This document shows positions 17,959 through 26,911 of a stretch of 64,000 nucleotides of DNA, piece by piece (the first letter of the stretch is position 1; each line of letters starts with the position of its first letter). The notes below the pieces were generated by a model. The model had not been told where the DNA came from. It saw only the letters and a list, made by a program, of their open reading frames with translations, and searched no databases. Source of the stretch: DATNPX01 sp036702975 (GTDB lineage: Bacteria > Cyanobacteriota > Vampirovibrionia > Obscuribacterales > Obscuribacteraceae). The DNA is taken from assembly GCA_036702975.1 (NCBI GenBank), contig DATNPX010000029.1, positions 53,507-117,506 on the forward strand. The letters run 5' to 3'. A program made the translations under genes and the position numbers.

Positions 17959-18042
17959 GCCCTTGTGTCGGAACTGGTATACGAGACGCACTTAAAATGC
18001 GTTGCCCGTAAGGGATTGAGGGTCCGAATCCCTCCAAGGGCA
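17959..18042 (+). tRNA. tRNA-Leu (anticodon UAA)
   Basis: An 84-base type II tRNA. The acceptor stem GCCCTTG/CAAGGGC is perfect, with discriminator A at 18042 and no encoded CCA. The D stem is TCG/CGA, the anticodon stem ACGCA/TGCGT encloses loop CTTAAAA (anticodon TAA), a long variable arm has stem CCC/GGG, and the T stem is GAGGG/CCCTC. The loop of the T arm reads TCCGAAT, so position 55 is C where nearly all tRNAs have U. There is no group I intron in the anticodon loop, unlike the same tRNA in many cyanobacteria. It lies between the kinase gene and the convergent FAH gene. Confidence 0.95.
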
Positions 18043-18050
18043 AACTTTCC

Positions 18051-18896
18051 CTAGTTGACGGGCGCGTACTCTTTTACGCGCACTTTGTTTTCGAGAAGCC
18101 CAATTCCAGCAGCTTCCATTGAAACAATGTCTCCATCTTTCAACCATCCGAATTTAGCAGGCTGAATTTCCGCGCCCGTTTTTGGATCGACTTTGGCTGT
18201 GAACTCAGCTATGCATCCATTGCCAACCGTACCTGAGCCTATCAAATAACCAGCTTGTACAGGTATGTTTTGCTGGCCAAGGAAAGTCAAAACTCTCGGA
18301 AAACTCCAGGCGTGGCGTAACCCGGTCGTGGGGTGGGTGTGATAAATGGTGTTGTAGTTTGAGCGACTGCGCTCTTCACCATTCACGCGCAGTACCATCT
18401 CCATATCCATAACACCGTCTTCGTCCATTTCAAATTGTGAGACAGGCACCAGTTTGGGTCCGATGCTTTTGCCAATCACGAATTTGCTGTTGGCTGGTCC
18501 AAGCCCTTCGATGTCGCGTTTTTGAATATCGCGTGCTGACCAGTCATTTACAATGGTCAAGAAGCATTTTTCTTTAAAAAACTTGAGCGCTTCCTGTTTG
18601 GTTGTGAGCAATGCCTGCTCCGTCACATAGCAACCAAGTTCGAATTCGTAGTCTCCGGCTCGTACACATGAAGGAATAACCACTTCATCGCCCGTGCCGA
18701 AAAGTTTTTCAGGCTGCAAATCGATAATGTAATAAGCGGCGTGGTCGTACCAGCCCGGCCAGATCGAAGCGCCGCGCTTGTCACGAATCTGCACGACATG
18801 CTTTTCGAATCCAAGAAAATCAATAAACGTTCTCGGCTCAGGAACATTGGTGCCGAGAAGATTAACAGTAGTTGGAACAGTTCGAGAGTAAAGCAT
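18051..18896 (-). CDS. Fumarylacetoacetate hydrolase (FAH) family protein
   Basis: A 281-residue FAH-superfamily enzyme. The metal-binding acidic residues are in GDYEFELGCYV, and the signature NDWSARDIQKRD follows; the C-terminal part has YLIGSGTVGNG and LKDGDIVSMEAAGIG. Members use a divalent metal to hydrolyse, decarboxylate or isomerise diketo acids in aromatic or sugar-acid breakdown; the substrate is unknown. The ATG at 18896 is preceded by GAGG at about 9 bases and starts just before the domain; a TTG at 18917 is less likely. Single gene, ending 9 bp from the tRNA and divergent from the rhodanese gene. Confidence 0.88.
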   Translation of the reverse strand: MLYSRTVPTTVNLLGTNVPEPRTFIDFLGFEKHVVQIRDKRGASIWPGWYDHAAYYIIDLQPEKLFGTGDEVVIPSCVRAGDYEFELGCYVTEQALLTTKQEALKFFKEKCFLTIVNDWSARDIQKRDIEGLGPANSKFVIGKSIGPKLVPVSQFEMDEDGVMDMEMVLRVNGEERSRSNYNTIYHTHPTTGLRHAWSFPRVLTFLGQQNIPVQAGYLIGSGTVGNGCIAEFTAKVDPKTGAEIQPAKFGWLKDGDIVSMEAAGIGLLENKVRVKEYAPVN

Positions 18897-19056
18897 TTGA
18901 TCGCGCCTCGCTTGCAAGCAGATTGATAGACCAGCAGACTGGACCAGGCATTATCTCACGTCTGCTCAGACCCGGAAACATTCTCAATGTTGCCGTTATA
19001 AATACGATTAAGTGCCGAGCTTGCAGTTACAATTTGGTTCTGCAGGAGGAAATCGC

Positions 19057-19425
19057 ATGAAACACACAGAAGCGTTTGAAAAACTGGTGGCCGAGATCAA
19101 ACCTCGCATTCGTGAGATTTCAATTGATGAGGTGCGCCAGAAACAGGCGAAGAATCATCACTTCAGATTTGTCGATGTGCGTGAAGACCACGAATGGGTC
19201 GAAGGGCACGCCGCAGGAGCGGAACACATCGGGCGAGGTATTCTCGAGCGTGACGTTGAAAAACACATTCCTGATTACAACGAAGAGATTGTGCTTTATT
19301 GTGGCGGCGGCTACCGATCGGCAATGGCAGCCGATAATATTCAAAAAATGGGTTATACCAACGTCTACTCCATGGCTGGCGGAATGCGGGGTTGGCGCGA
19401 ATTGAATTTGCCTGAGGAAAAATAG
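19057..19425 (+). CDS. Rhodanese-domain sulfurtransferase
   Basis: A 122-residue single-domain rhodanese. FVDVREDHEWVEGHAAGAEHI is split by the classic CH2A-like DVRE motif, and the active-site loop YCGGGYRS carries catalytic C82; AGGMRGW closes the domain. It transfers sulfur from persulfide or thiosulfate donors to thiol acceptors or cyanide. No signal peptide, so cytoplasmic. AGGAGGA at 19044-19050 is an excellent ribosome binding site for ATG 19057. The stop is one base before the next gene's TTG start, so the two form an operon; the partner is a small membrane protein. Confidence 0.93.
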   Translation: MKHTEAFEKLVAEIKPRIREISIDEVRQKQAKNHHFRFVDVREDHEWVEGHAAGAEHIGRGILERDVEKHIPDYNEEIVLYCGGGYRSAMAADNIQKMGYTNVYSMAGGMRGWRELNLPEEK

Positions 19426-19426
19426 C

Positions 19427-19642
19427 TTGAAAAAGTTGTTTCTCGCTTTCAGCCTGGGGCTATCCTGCAATGCAGTCTGGGCCAAAAATGCCGCTCAAGC
19501 AGTGCAAGATTTGCAGTCTGTCTCCGACACTGATCCCAACGGCTTCAAATGGATGATAGTCTGTATCGGCCTGCTTTTCCTTGTTGCCACCAGCTTGATT
19601 GTGGCGACGGTGATGTACGGAATCAAGAAGCAGAAAAAATAA
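19427..19642 (+). CDS. Small exported/membrane protein in operon with rhodanese
   Basis: A 71-residue protein beginning with a signal-like helix (KKLFLAFSLGLSCNAVWA). A short polar stretch (about 20-40) and a second membrane helix (MIVCIGLLFLVATSLIVATVMYG) follow, ending in a basic KKQKK tail that would face the cytoplasm. The start is TTG 19427; GAGGA inside the end of the rhodanese gene sits about 9 bases upstream, so translation is likely coupled. I know no family. Its placement suggests it works with the rhodanese, perhaps holding sulfur-handling at the membrane, but that is inference. Confidence 0.7.
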   Translation: MKKLFLAFSLGLSCNAVWAKNAAQAVQDLQSVSDTDPNGFKWMIVCIGLLFLVATSLIVATVMYGIKKQKK

Positions 19643-19704
19643 TGCACCGTCACTAATACCAGGCTCGATTTATCAGATCCCGTCAGGCGCACAAAAAATA
19701 GATC

Positions 19705-19732
19705 TTGTAAACGCCATCCGACTGTGTACAAT
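19705..19732 (+). promoter_or_regulatory. Predicted promoter of the coiled-coil gene
   Basis: TTGTAA (19705-19710), 16 bases, TACAAT (19727-19732). Spacing and the -10 hexamer fit a sigma-70-type promoter for the gene at 19819, giving a leader of about 80 bases. The -10 hexamer is the same as in the promoter at 15803. Confidence 0.45.
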
Positions 19733-19818
19733 TGGCGCAGGAGGAAGCCAAGTATTGCCATCGTAAGTGATACCACTCATAATGTCGCCGAAGCAAGCTC
19801 ATCTAGAAAGAGCCTTTG

Positions 19819-20214
19819 ATGAACACGAATCCGAAAAGAGACTATCAATCCCACGAGGACCATCTCGATCTCGACGGGTTGGAGTTGCTGTTAGATCACG
19901 CGCACATGGAAATCCCACCAGTGCCAGTGACGCCTGTTTCCGAAGCCAAACTGGTTCAAAATTTACTAGAACAGTTGCTGCGGGTGACCGAACTGGTCAA
20001 GGACACTAGCGAAAGGCTTGCCAGCGCCCACCAGCGTCTCAACCAGCTTTCGACGCTGGTGACCACGCAGGCGAAGCAGATGGAGTTGCTCGATCACTAC
20101 CAGGTTCAAGCTGCCCGAGCCGCCTCTCTCGAAAATCAGCTTGCTGCCGCTAATGCCGAACTCGAGCATCACCGCCAGCCACTCTCTCGGAAGCTTCTTT
20201 TCTGGGTGAAATAG
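19819..20214 (+). CDS. Small coiled-coil protein of unknown function
   Basis: A 131-residue acidic-to-neutral protein. The N-terminal 50 residues are polar, with a run of Asp/Leu/His. From about 48 to 118 it is a continuous helical region rich in Leu, Gln, Glu and Ala (LLEQLLRVTELVKDTSERL, SLENQLAAANAELE), typical of a coiled coil, ending in a basic hydrophobic tail (SRKLLFWVK) that might touch the membrane. No signal peptide and no recognised family. ATG 19819 is used; the TTG just before it is in frame but less likely. The gene has its own promoter and a terminator. Confidence 0.7.
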   Translation: MNTNPKRDYQSHEDHLDLDGLELLLDHAHMEIPPVPVTPVSEAKLVQNLLEQLLRVTELVKDTSERLASAHQRLNQLSTLVTTQAKQMELLDHYQVQAARAASLENQLAAANAELEHHRQPLSRKLLFWVK

Positions 20215-20238
20215 AATTCGACTAATTTAGTCTCGGAT

Positions 20239-20270
20239 AACGTGCTCGGCGCAAGGCAGGGCACGTTTTT
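20239..20270 (+). terminator. Rho-independent terminator after coiled-coil gene
   Basis: AACGTGCTC and GGGCACGTT pair as a 9-bp stem with one T-G wobble and an 11-base loop, followed by TTTTT to 20270. It lies 25 bases after the stop of the coiled-coil gene. This also argues that the next gene starts after it, at 20287 or 20302, and not at the upstream in-frame codon at 20242. Confidence 0.8.
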
Positions 20271-20286
20271 CGTTGGCGAAGATGCT

Positions 20287-21087
20287 ATGCTAATTCGCCT
20301 TATGAAAAGAATCGCGTTGTCAAATTTAGTCAGCATTTGTCTGGTCGCTCTATCGTTGTCGACCGCTGCTCTGACGCCATCGGCGAGCGCGAAGACCCTG
20401 GTCGGCGAGATCGACCACAGTGAGACTTTGCAACCTCTCGACCCGTCCATTGCAGTTGGGGAAATCTTCGCTCCCTCCAAACTGCCCGCGATTGATAACC
20501 AACCCTCCAATAAGTGGTATCGAATTCCTGATTGGCTGGCGGGCACCTGGCACAAAGACAGCCAGACCGATTTTTACCGATACAACTACAAAACCAACGC
20601 CACTGACACAACGACTCGCACAGAGCCAGCCAAAGCGACTGGTACCTGGGGCACGCAGCAAGACGGCAAAGGCACGATCTGGCAGTTCGACCCGGCACCA
20701 TTCACCGCCACAGTCGACAGCGGCGACGATTTCGTGGTGCAGATGGTACGCATCAGCGAACCAGTAGATGTTTCAGATCGAAAGTTTGTCAGGCGCAGCA
20801 TCGATACTCAGATCCGCGTATCGAAAGTAAATGGCGTCATCAAGTCGGTTGAGTCCGGCGAGCAAATTACTACTTATAGACCTGAAGGCGAAGGTTTGAT
20901 CAAACGCGAGACTTCAGCAAAGGTGTTCGACCCCGAAGGTCAGCCGATTCTGCTGGGCAAATCTTTCGCTTATGAAAACCGGGTCAGCGCTTTCGCGCCT
21001 CAGGACACTTACAAGGGTAAGGACATGAAGAAACTCTTTCAGGAGTTTCTCAAATCAGAAGATGAAACTGCCTCGGCCACACCATAG
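20287..21087 (+). CDS. Exported protein of unknown function, first gene of aminopeptidase cluster
   Basis: A protein of about 266 residues with a signal peptide (basic MKRIALSN, hydrophobic LVSICLVALSLSTAAL, cut near SASA-KT). The mature part contains WYRIPDWLAGTWHKDSQTDF, a pattern like lipocalin-type or DUF-type exported domains in which a GxW motif opens a beta barrel; this is weak evidence only. The rest is rich in Thr, Asp and Gly. ATG 20287 is given; ATG 20302 five codons later is equally possible. It ends 9 bp before the aminopeptidase ATG, which has GGGGAG in the gap, so the two are co-transcribed. Confidence 0.75.
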   Translation: MLIRLMKRIALSNLVSICLVALSLSTAALTPSASAKTLVGEIDHSETLQPLDPSIAVGEIFAPSKLPAIDNQPSNKWYRIPDWLAGTWHKDSQTDFYRYNYKTNATDTTTRTEPAKATGTWGTQQDGKGTIWQFDPAPFTATVDSGDDFVVQMVRISEPVDVSDRKFVRRSIDTQIRVSKVNGVIKSVESGEQITTYRPEGEGLIKRETSAKVFDPEGQPILLGKSFAYENRVSAFAPQDTYKGKDMKKLFQEFLKSEDETASATP

Positions 21088-21096
21088 GGGAGAACG

Positions 21097-23772
21097 ATGT
21101 TGAATAACTTGTCCGAGCGTCTCGGGCTGATTGCGCTCAGCTTCTTTTTAGTCGGCTCTAACGCGTCTTGCGCCGCCGACAAGGCGGTCAAAACAAATAA
21201 GGCTGGTAAGCCGGAGGTACCGGCAGAATATCGCCTTCCTGAGGGCGTATGCCCGAAATCCTACGACCTGTTTTTTCAGCCCGATCTAACGAAGCGTTCG
21301 TTCATCGGAAAAGAAACGATATCAATCACGGTGGCATCACCGAGAAAAGCCGTGGTGTTAAATGGGATCGAACTCAACATCCAAAATGCTGCATTGACAA
21401 ACAGCGCCGGCAGGACCATCAAGCTCAAAGTGGTTCCTGAGGCGAAGTATGAACGAATTCATTTTGAAAGCGGCTCCACAATCGACCCGGGAAACTATCA
21501 ACTTTCGCTCAATTTCACTGGCATATTGAATGACAAACTGCGCGGCTTTTACCGCTCCGATTTTAAAGACAAGAAAGGTGTTACGCACTACATAGCTACC
21601 ACTCAAATGGAACCGACCGACGCAAGACGGATGTTCCCCTGCTTTGATGAACCCGGCTACAAAGCCACATATAAAGTTACGGCTGCCATCGATCCGGCTC
21701 TGGTGGCAATCTCCAATAGCGCTGTTGCAGCAGACAATATTGATGCCAGAACCCACAAGCGGGTGATGAAGTTTGAAGAGACTCCGATTATGTCGAGCTA
21801 TCTGCTCGCGCTTGTCGTCGGTCCATTCAAGAGCACTCCAGTGTCAGTGTCAGAAGGCGTGCCTGTGAAAGTCTGGTGCGTAGCTGATCGAACTTCTCTC
21901 GGTACGTATGCTCAACAAGTGGCTTTGAAATTGCTGCCCTATTACAACAAATATTTCGGCGTCGCTTATCCAGCTAAGAAGCTTGATCTTATCGCTATTC
22001 CAGATTTTGAAGCCGGAGCAATGGAAAATCTCGGCTGTATAACTTTTCGCGAAAGTGCGCTATTGATTCACGATAAATCTGCATCGACAAGTTCACGAAT
22101 GGAAGTTTCATCCATTGTCGCCCATGAAATGGCACATATGTGGTTTGGCGATCTGGTGACTATGAAGTGGTGGGATGATCTCTGGCTGAATGAGGCATTT
22201 GCCACGTGGATGGCGACTAAAGCTTGCGACGTTCTCCGCCCCGACTGGCATGAGTGGGATAGATTCGCCGCAGAGCGCGCCCATGCTCTGGAAAGCGATT
22301 CGTTGATGTCGACGCGACCCATTCACTTCAACGTTGACAATCCTCTGCAAGCGCTGGAGATGTTCGACGAGATCACCTACACCAAGGGCGCATCAATTTT
22401 GCGCATGCTGGAACGCTATGTGGGTGAGGATACCTTCCAGAAAGGCATTCAGGACTATATTAAGGCCCATCAGTTCAGCAATGCCACCACAGAAGATTTG
22501 TGGAATGCAATCGGCGCGGCATCCAAATCAGATGTATCGGCGTTGATGAAAAATTGGGTTTTAAAACCCGGTTACCCGCTCGTGGATATTCAAAAATCGG
22601 ATCGAGGACTCGATCTTGTTCAATACCGGTTCATCTTGATTCCTGCCTCAACTGAGCAAACTCCGATCAAAACGATCTGGCACACGCCGCTTTCGTTCAG
22701 ACACGCCAGCGAGCCCTCCCCTGAAAAATTCTTGTTTGCAGATCAAAACGCTACGTTGACAAAACCGATGGAACCGCCGTTCACAGCCAATGCGCATGGT
22801 GACGGATATTTCAGAGTCAAATATACAGACGATCAGCTGAAGAAACTGTCCGCCTCGATAGAAAGTTTCGACGTTCAGGAACGACTGGGCCTGTTAACGG
22901 ACCAGTGGGCGCTCTGTTTCAACAACAAAGTTTCAATCGAATCCTTCCTGGCTCTGACACGTAGTTACGCTGATGAGAAGGATCCTACAGTCATCGACGT
23001 TTTGATAGACAAAATCAACGGTCTCTATAAATTCATCACCCCTGCAGAACGCCCGGCCTTCGCCGCGTTTGTGAGAGGCACACTCTCTCATCAGAAAGAC
23101 GAGTTCGGGTGGCAACCTCACCCTGGAGAGTCTGACCTGACAGCTCTGGCGCGAGTTGATGTCTTGAAGACTCTCGGCACCGTCGGCCAGGATCAGTCAG
23201 TAATTGAAAAAGCACGTCAGCTCTTTACTCAATATTCAAAAAACACTTCATCGCTTGACCCTAACATTGCAGAAGCTGTCACCGTGATAGTTGCTTATAA
23301 CGGCACTGCCGGCGACTACAAGCAGCTTACAAAACTGTGGCAGACGGCACCAACTCCAGAAATCGAAAAGCGAACCTTGATGGCACTGGCGCTTTTCAAG
23401 CAACCTGAGCTGGCTGATCAAACTCTGGCTATGGCGATAACCGACAGAGTGCGCACGCAGGATGCGCCGCGACTGCTCGGCCGCCTTCTCGGTCAGATCG
23501 ATTCGAGCGCCCGAGCATTTGCCTTCATTGAGAAGAACTGGCTGGCCATCAACAAGCGCTTCCCTCAAAATTCGATGCCGCAGATTGTCTCGGCAACAGC
23601 CAGTTCATTTACAACATCTGAGCAAGAATCCAGGGCGAGAGTTTTTGTTTCGACGCATCCGATGGCGGCAGGCAAACGCACCATTCGAAAAACTCTTGAA
23701 TGGATTCACGGCAATGTAATATTTCGCCGCAACGCAGCGACCGAGTTGAACAATTCGCTTGCAAAAAAATAA
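21097..23772 (+). CDS. Exported M1-family zinc aminopeptidase (aminopeptidase N-like)
   Basis: An 891-residue metallopeptidase with a signal peptide (LGLIALSFFLVGSNASCAA), so probably periplasmic or lipid-anchored via C28-like cysteine. The M1 exopeptidase motif GAMEN is at 307-311. The zinc site HEMAH is at 343-347 with the third ligand E366 in WLNEAFATW, the exact 18-residue spacing. The C-terminal half is the helical ERAP1_C-like domain (from about 570). It removes N-terminal amino acids from peptides. ATG 21097 with GGGGAGAACG upstream. The next gene's ATG overlaps the stop by one base (TAATG), showing coupled translation. Confidence 0.96.
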   Translation: MLNNLSERLGLIALSFFLVGSNASCAADKAVKTNKAGKPEVPAEYRLPEGVCPKSYDLFFQPDLTKRSFIGKETISITVASPRKAVVLNGIELNIQNAALTNSAGRTIKLKVVPEAKYERIHFESGSTIDPGNYQLSLNFTGILNDKLRGFYRSDFKDKKGVTHYIATTQMEPTDARRMFPCFDEPGYKATYKVTAAIDPALVAISNSAVAADNIDARTHKRVMKFEETPIMSSYLLALVVGPFKSTPVSVSEGVPVKVWCVADRTSLGTYAQQVALKLLPYYNKYFGVAYPAKKLDLIAIPDFEAGAMENLGCITFRESALLIHDKSASTSSRMEVSSIVAHEMAHMWFGDLVTMKWWDDLWLNEAFATWMATKACDVLRPDWHEWDRFAAERAHALESDSLMSTRPIHFNVDNPLQALEMFDEITYTKGASILRMLERYVGEDTFQKGIQDYIKAHQFSNATTEDLWNAIGAASKSDVSALMKNWVLKPGYPLVDIQKSDRGLDLVQYRFILIPASTEQTPIKTIWHTPLSFRHASEPSPEKFLFADQNATLTKPMEPPFTANAHGDGYFRVKYTDDQLKKLSASIESFDVQERLGLLTDQWALCFNNKVSIESFLALTRSYADEKDPTVIDVLIDKINGLYKFITPAERPAFAAFVRGTLSHQKDEFGWQPHPGESDLTALARVDVLKTLGTVGQDQSVIEKARQLFTQYSKNTSSLDPNIAEAVTVIVAYNGTAGDYKQLTKLWQTAPTPEIEKRTLMALALFKQPELADQTLAMAITDRVRTQDAPRLLGRLLGQIDSSARAFAFIEKNWLAINKRFPQNSMPQIVSATASSFTTSEQESRARVFVSTHPMAAGKRTIRKTLEWIHGNVIFRRNAATELNNSLAKK

Positions 23773-24611
23773 TGGCAGCGAATTCTTCAGGCACAGCTCC
23801 GGTCAGCGCGCTAGCTAATGCGCAAAGAACTGCGCTCACTGCTGCGTTGATTGCCATGTCGGCGTCGCTGACGGTGCTGGCCAGATCATCTGTTGCTAGA
23901 CAGCCGGTTGCACCTCCGCTCCGCATGCTCTGGGCGTGGGAGCGCCCTGAAGACCTTCGTTTTGTCGACCCGAGAACAACCGGCATTGCTTACCTCGCTG
24001 CTACTATCAAAGTAAAAAATGATCGGATTTCCTGTCTGAATCGACACCAGCCCTTGCGAGTTCCTGATGGTGCTTATTTGATGGCGGTCGTAAGGATCGA
24101 ATCTGATGGTAACCTGACCGAAACTAACCAGGCTGCGCTCGATACCATAATCATGGCTGTGCCTCACTTGTTGCGCCCGAACCTTCGCGGCGTGCAAATC
24201 GATTTCGACGCACGAAAGAGCGAGAGAGGCTGGTACAAGAACTTTCTCATTAAGTTGCGTGAAACACTGCCGGCGGATTTATTTCTCTCCATGACATCGT
24301 TAGCATCGTGGTGCCTGGGCGATGACTGGATTACAAGTAGCCAATTGCCTACAGATGAAGTGGTGCCGATGTTCTTCGATATGGGCGCAGACACGCGACC
24401 AATCGGTTCCTTTCTCGATAGCGGTAATACCTTTGGACATACCTTCAAATCGATAGGAATTTCAGATAAAGACACAGCAATAAATCGACTTATTGGCAAG
24501 TCAGTAGCGGGTATACTAAAGCCGATTCCCAGAGTCTATATGTTTTCGAGAACGCCCTGGAGTCAAGCCAGGGTTCAAAATTTGATGCAAGAGGTCAATG
24601 GTTGGAAATGA
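23772..24611 (+). CDS. DUF3142 family protein
   Basis: A 279-residue protein. After a hydrophobic N-terminal region (about 15-45, ALTAALIAMSASLTVLARS) that may be a signal or anchor, it matches DUF3142: LWAWERPEDLRFVD, GVQIDFDARKSERGWYKNFL, and SMTSLASWCLGDDWI followed by PTDEVVPMFFDMG. The pattern of acidic residues at strand ends resembles TIM-barrel glycoside hydrolases, so a sugar-processing role has some support, but no activity is established. ATG 23772 overlaps the aminopeptidase stop and its own stop overlaps the next ATG (ATGA at 24608-24611), so it sits in the middle of a coupled set. Confidence 0.82.
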   Translation: MAANSSGTAPVSALANAQRTALTAALIAMSASLTVLARSSVARQPVAPPLRMLWAWERPEDLRFVDPRTTGIAYLAATIKVKNDRISCLNRHQPLRVPDGAYLMAVVRIESDGNLTETNQAALDTIIMAVPHLLRPNLRGVQIDFDARKSERGWYKNFLIKLRETLPADLFLSMTSLASWCLGDDWITSSQLPTDEVVPMFFDMGADTRPIGSFLDSGNTFGHTFKSIGISDKDTAINRLIGKSVAGILKPIPRVYMFSRTPWSQARVQNLMQEVNGWK

Positions 24612-26911
24612 GAATTGCAAAAGTTGGAGTTATTATCGCTGCTCTTTCTATTTGTTTGAATCCGCTCAAAGCCTATTCGTGCGGACCATTCTTTGACGAA
24701 ACTATTTTCAATTACCAATTTCATCCAGACTTGCCTTTGAAGTTTTTTGCAGGCGGAAAACTGGGCGTGCTTGAACCGTCTTTCGCGCGCTCATATCTGC
24801 TTTGCGCCTACCGCGATTTGACTGGTAAACCGTTGACAGATGCCGAACAAAAATCCATCATCAAAGTCTGGGAATCTCGGATGACCAATGGTGATGCAGC
24901 TTCGCAGGTAGCTGATACTGCAATGCAAGGCTGGTTGAAGGAGCGAAATAAGCTTCCAGGTATCAAAAAGATCGAGATGCTTTCCACCGATCGAGCCACT
25001 ACCTCTGCTGAAGACGACACAGGAAACATGTATCTGAATTGCCCCGAAGACGCGTTCAAAGGCGCTACAGAAATTCTCAAACAGAAGGTGAGCAAATTTG
25101 GTGCAACTTCAGCCGCAGTCAAAGATTGGGTGGGGGCTCAAGATGCCGTATTCAGTCACTGCGCTGGTCCTGATTATAAATGGGATGCGAAAAAATACGC
25201 ACCTGAGCCGCCATTTCCTGCACCGGCACCTGCAACCGCAGATGCCACCACCAGATCGGATCGAGCCTATCAAATAGCTGCAGCAAATTTTTACGCTCAG
25301 AAATTTGACCAGGCGGCGCAGGAATTCGACGCAATCGCTAAAGACGAGAACTCGCCTTATCACGCCATTGCTCCTTATCTGGCGGCGCGCTGCATGCTGC
25401 GAAAAGGAACTCTGCCGAAAAAGTACAATGCAGCCGCACTGCAAAATGCGCAAAAACGGCTCAAGGATATTATCGACGACTCGAGAACCACTCAAGATAT
25501 CCGAGCCACGGCGAAAAAACTGTTGAACTTTGTGGCCGTAAAAGAATCACCAGAAGCGACGTTGAAAGCACTGGCGATCAGGCTTGCCAGCGGCGCCGCC
25601 AACGATGAATTTGGTCAAGATGTGATTGACTACACGACGATGTTGGATACGTATTTTGGTTGGAGTGCCGACAGTGACGCCACTGCTGCACCCAAGCTCA
25701 CACAAGTCCCAGCTTCTGCGCAGTCAGAGCTGACCGAATGGATTGTTTGCGTGCAAGGCACCGACGCCGCTTCGCAAGAGGCGGCTTTGAAGAAATGGGA
25801 GAGTAGCAAATCGCCACTCTGGCTTATTCCTGCTATCATGCGTGAGAAGTCCGGTGGCAAGGACAGTGCTGCGTTAATCGATGCTGCGCTCACCGTGCCA
25901 CCATCGTCATCTGCCTATCTGACAGCCCGTTATTACGCGGTGAAATTGCTTGTAGACGCAAAAGACGGTGCTCGTGCAAAGAAAGCGATAGATGAAGTGC
26001 TGGCGCAAAAAGATTTGCCTCCGTCAGCCGTCAATCTTTTTCTGGACCAAAAAGTACGACTGGTAAAAAATCTCGCTGAGTTCTGGCCAGACGCTGTTCG
26101 CATCAGCTCTGGTGCCATGAATGACTCAATGGGAGTCGAAACACCAGACGATCTGGATAAAGTGGAAGCCAGAACGAGTTGGTACGTCGGACCTTCCGCA
26201 TTCAGCCCGAGTGCGGCCAATATAATCAATCAATCGATGCCACTGACCGTGCTTGCCAGTGCCGCCTGGTCAAACTGGGCGACGGCTCAGAAGCGTGATT
26301 TTCTGCAGGCTGTGTGGACCCGAGCGGTTTTGCTAAACGATGACAAAGTGGCGATGCAAGTAACGCCACTTTTAGCTTCGCAAAATCCACTCCTCACCAG
26401 GCTTATGAATGAGTATAAGACTGCCGCCAATCCCGATCAGAAGCAGTTCTTAAGCGCATACATCTTTGTTACGAATCCAGCCATGCGTCCATATGTGACC
26501 CCTGGAACTGCTCGCCAGCAGGAATTCAATAAGATCGAAGATTTTCAAGATAACTGGTGGTGCGCAACCGGACCATCAACAAGCGATAATGGAGATACGC
26601 CTCAGAAGCCCGTAAAAACGAGGGTTGACTTCCTGACTGCAGCGCAAGTGGCTCAGGCGACAGCAGAGGACAAGCGATTACTTGCAGCTGGCTCAGGTCC
26701 GACATACATCCTGTCGCAGCTACTGGCTTACGCCAAGAAGCCCGGTGCCAAAGACAAACGTTTGCCAGAGGCTCTGTACCACGCTATCAGATCACCCAAA
26801 TTTGCCTGTGGTGATAAAACCACTTCCGCATTATCCAAAGCGGCATTCCAACTAATGCACAAGCAATATCCGCATGACCCCTGGACAGCGAAGACACAAT
26901 ATTGGTACTAA
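24608..26911 (+). CDS. Large exported helical-repeat protein with N-terminal SCGPFF motif
   Basis: A 767-residue protein with a signal peptide of about 22 residues, followed at once by YSCGPFFDETIF. The remainder is almost wholly helical and Ala/Lys rich, with TPR-like segments near 220-300 (YQIAAANFYAQKFDQAAQEFDAI is one such unit in part) and solenoid-like repeats further on. I know it only as an uncharacterised protein type that accompanies DUF3142 genes. ATG 24608 overlaps the upstream stop in ATGA; its own end overlaps the next gene by 10 bp. The packing suggests its product is made in step with the aminopeptidase and DUF3142 protein and may scaffold them outside the cytoplasm. Confidence 0.8.
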   Translation: MRIAKVGVIIAALSICLNPLKAYSCGPFFDETIFNYQFHPDLPLKFFAGGKLGVLEPSFARSYLLCAYRDLTGKPLTDAEQKSIIKVWESRMTNGDAASQVADTAMQGWLKERNKLPGIKKIEMLSTDRATTSAEDDTGNMYLNCPEDAFKGATEILKQKVSKFGATSAAVKDWVGAQDAVFSHCAGPDYKWDAKKYAPEPPFPAPAPATADATTRSDRAYQIAAANFYAQKFDQAAQEFDAIAKDENSPYHAIAPYLAARCMLRKGTLPKKYNAAALQNAQKRLKDIIDDSRTTQDIRATAKKLLNFVAVKESPEATLKALAIRLASGAANDEFGQDVIDYTTMLDTYFGWSADSDATAAPKLTQVPASAQSELTEWIVCVQGTDAASQEAALKKWESSKSPLWLIPAIMREKSGGKDSAALIDAALTVPPSSSAYLTARYYAVKLLVDAKDGARAKKAIDEVLAQKDLPPSAVNLFLDQKVRLVKNLAEFWPDAVRISSGAMNDSMGVETPDDLDKVEARTSWYVGPSAFSPSAANIINQSMPLTVLASAAWSNWATAQKRDFLQAVWTRAVLLNDDKVAMQVTPLLASQNPLLTRLMNEYKTAANPDQKQFLSAYIFVTNPAMRPYVTPGTARQQEFNKIEDFQDNWWCATGPSTSDNGDTPQKPVKTRVDFLTAAQVAQATAEDKRLLAAGSGPTYILSQLLAYAKKPGAKDKRLPEALYHAIRSPKFACGDKTTSALSKAAFQLMHKQYPHDPWTAKTQYWY

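Noticed and set aside
20242..20286. N-terminal extension of the exported protein at 20287
   Set aside because: It would begin inside the terminator hairpin of the previous gene and would place 15 residues before a clear signal peptide.
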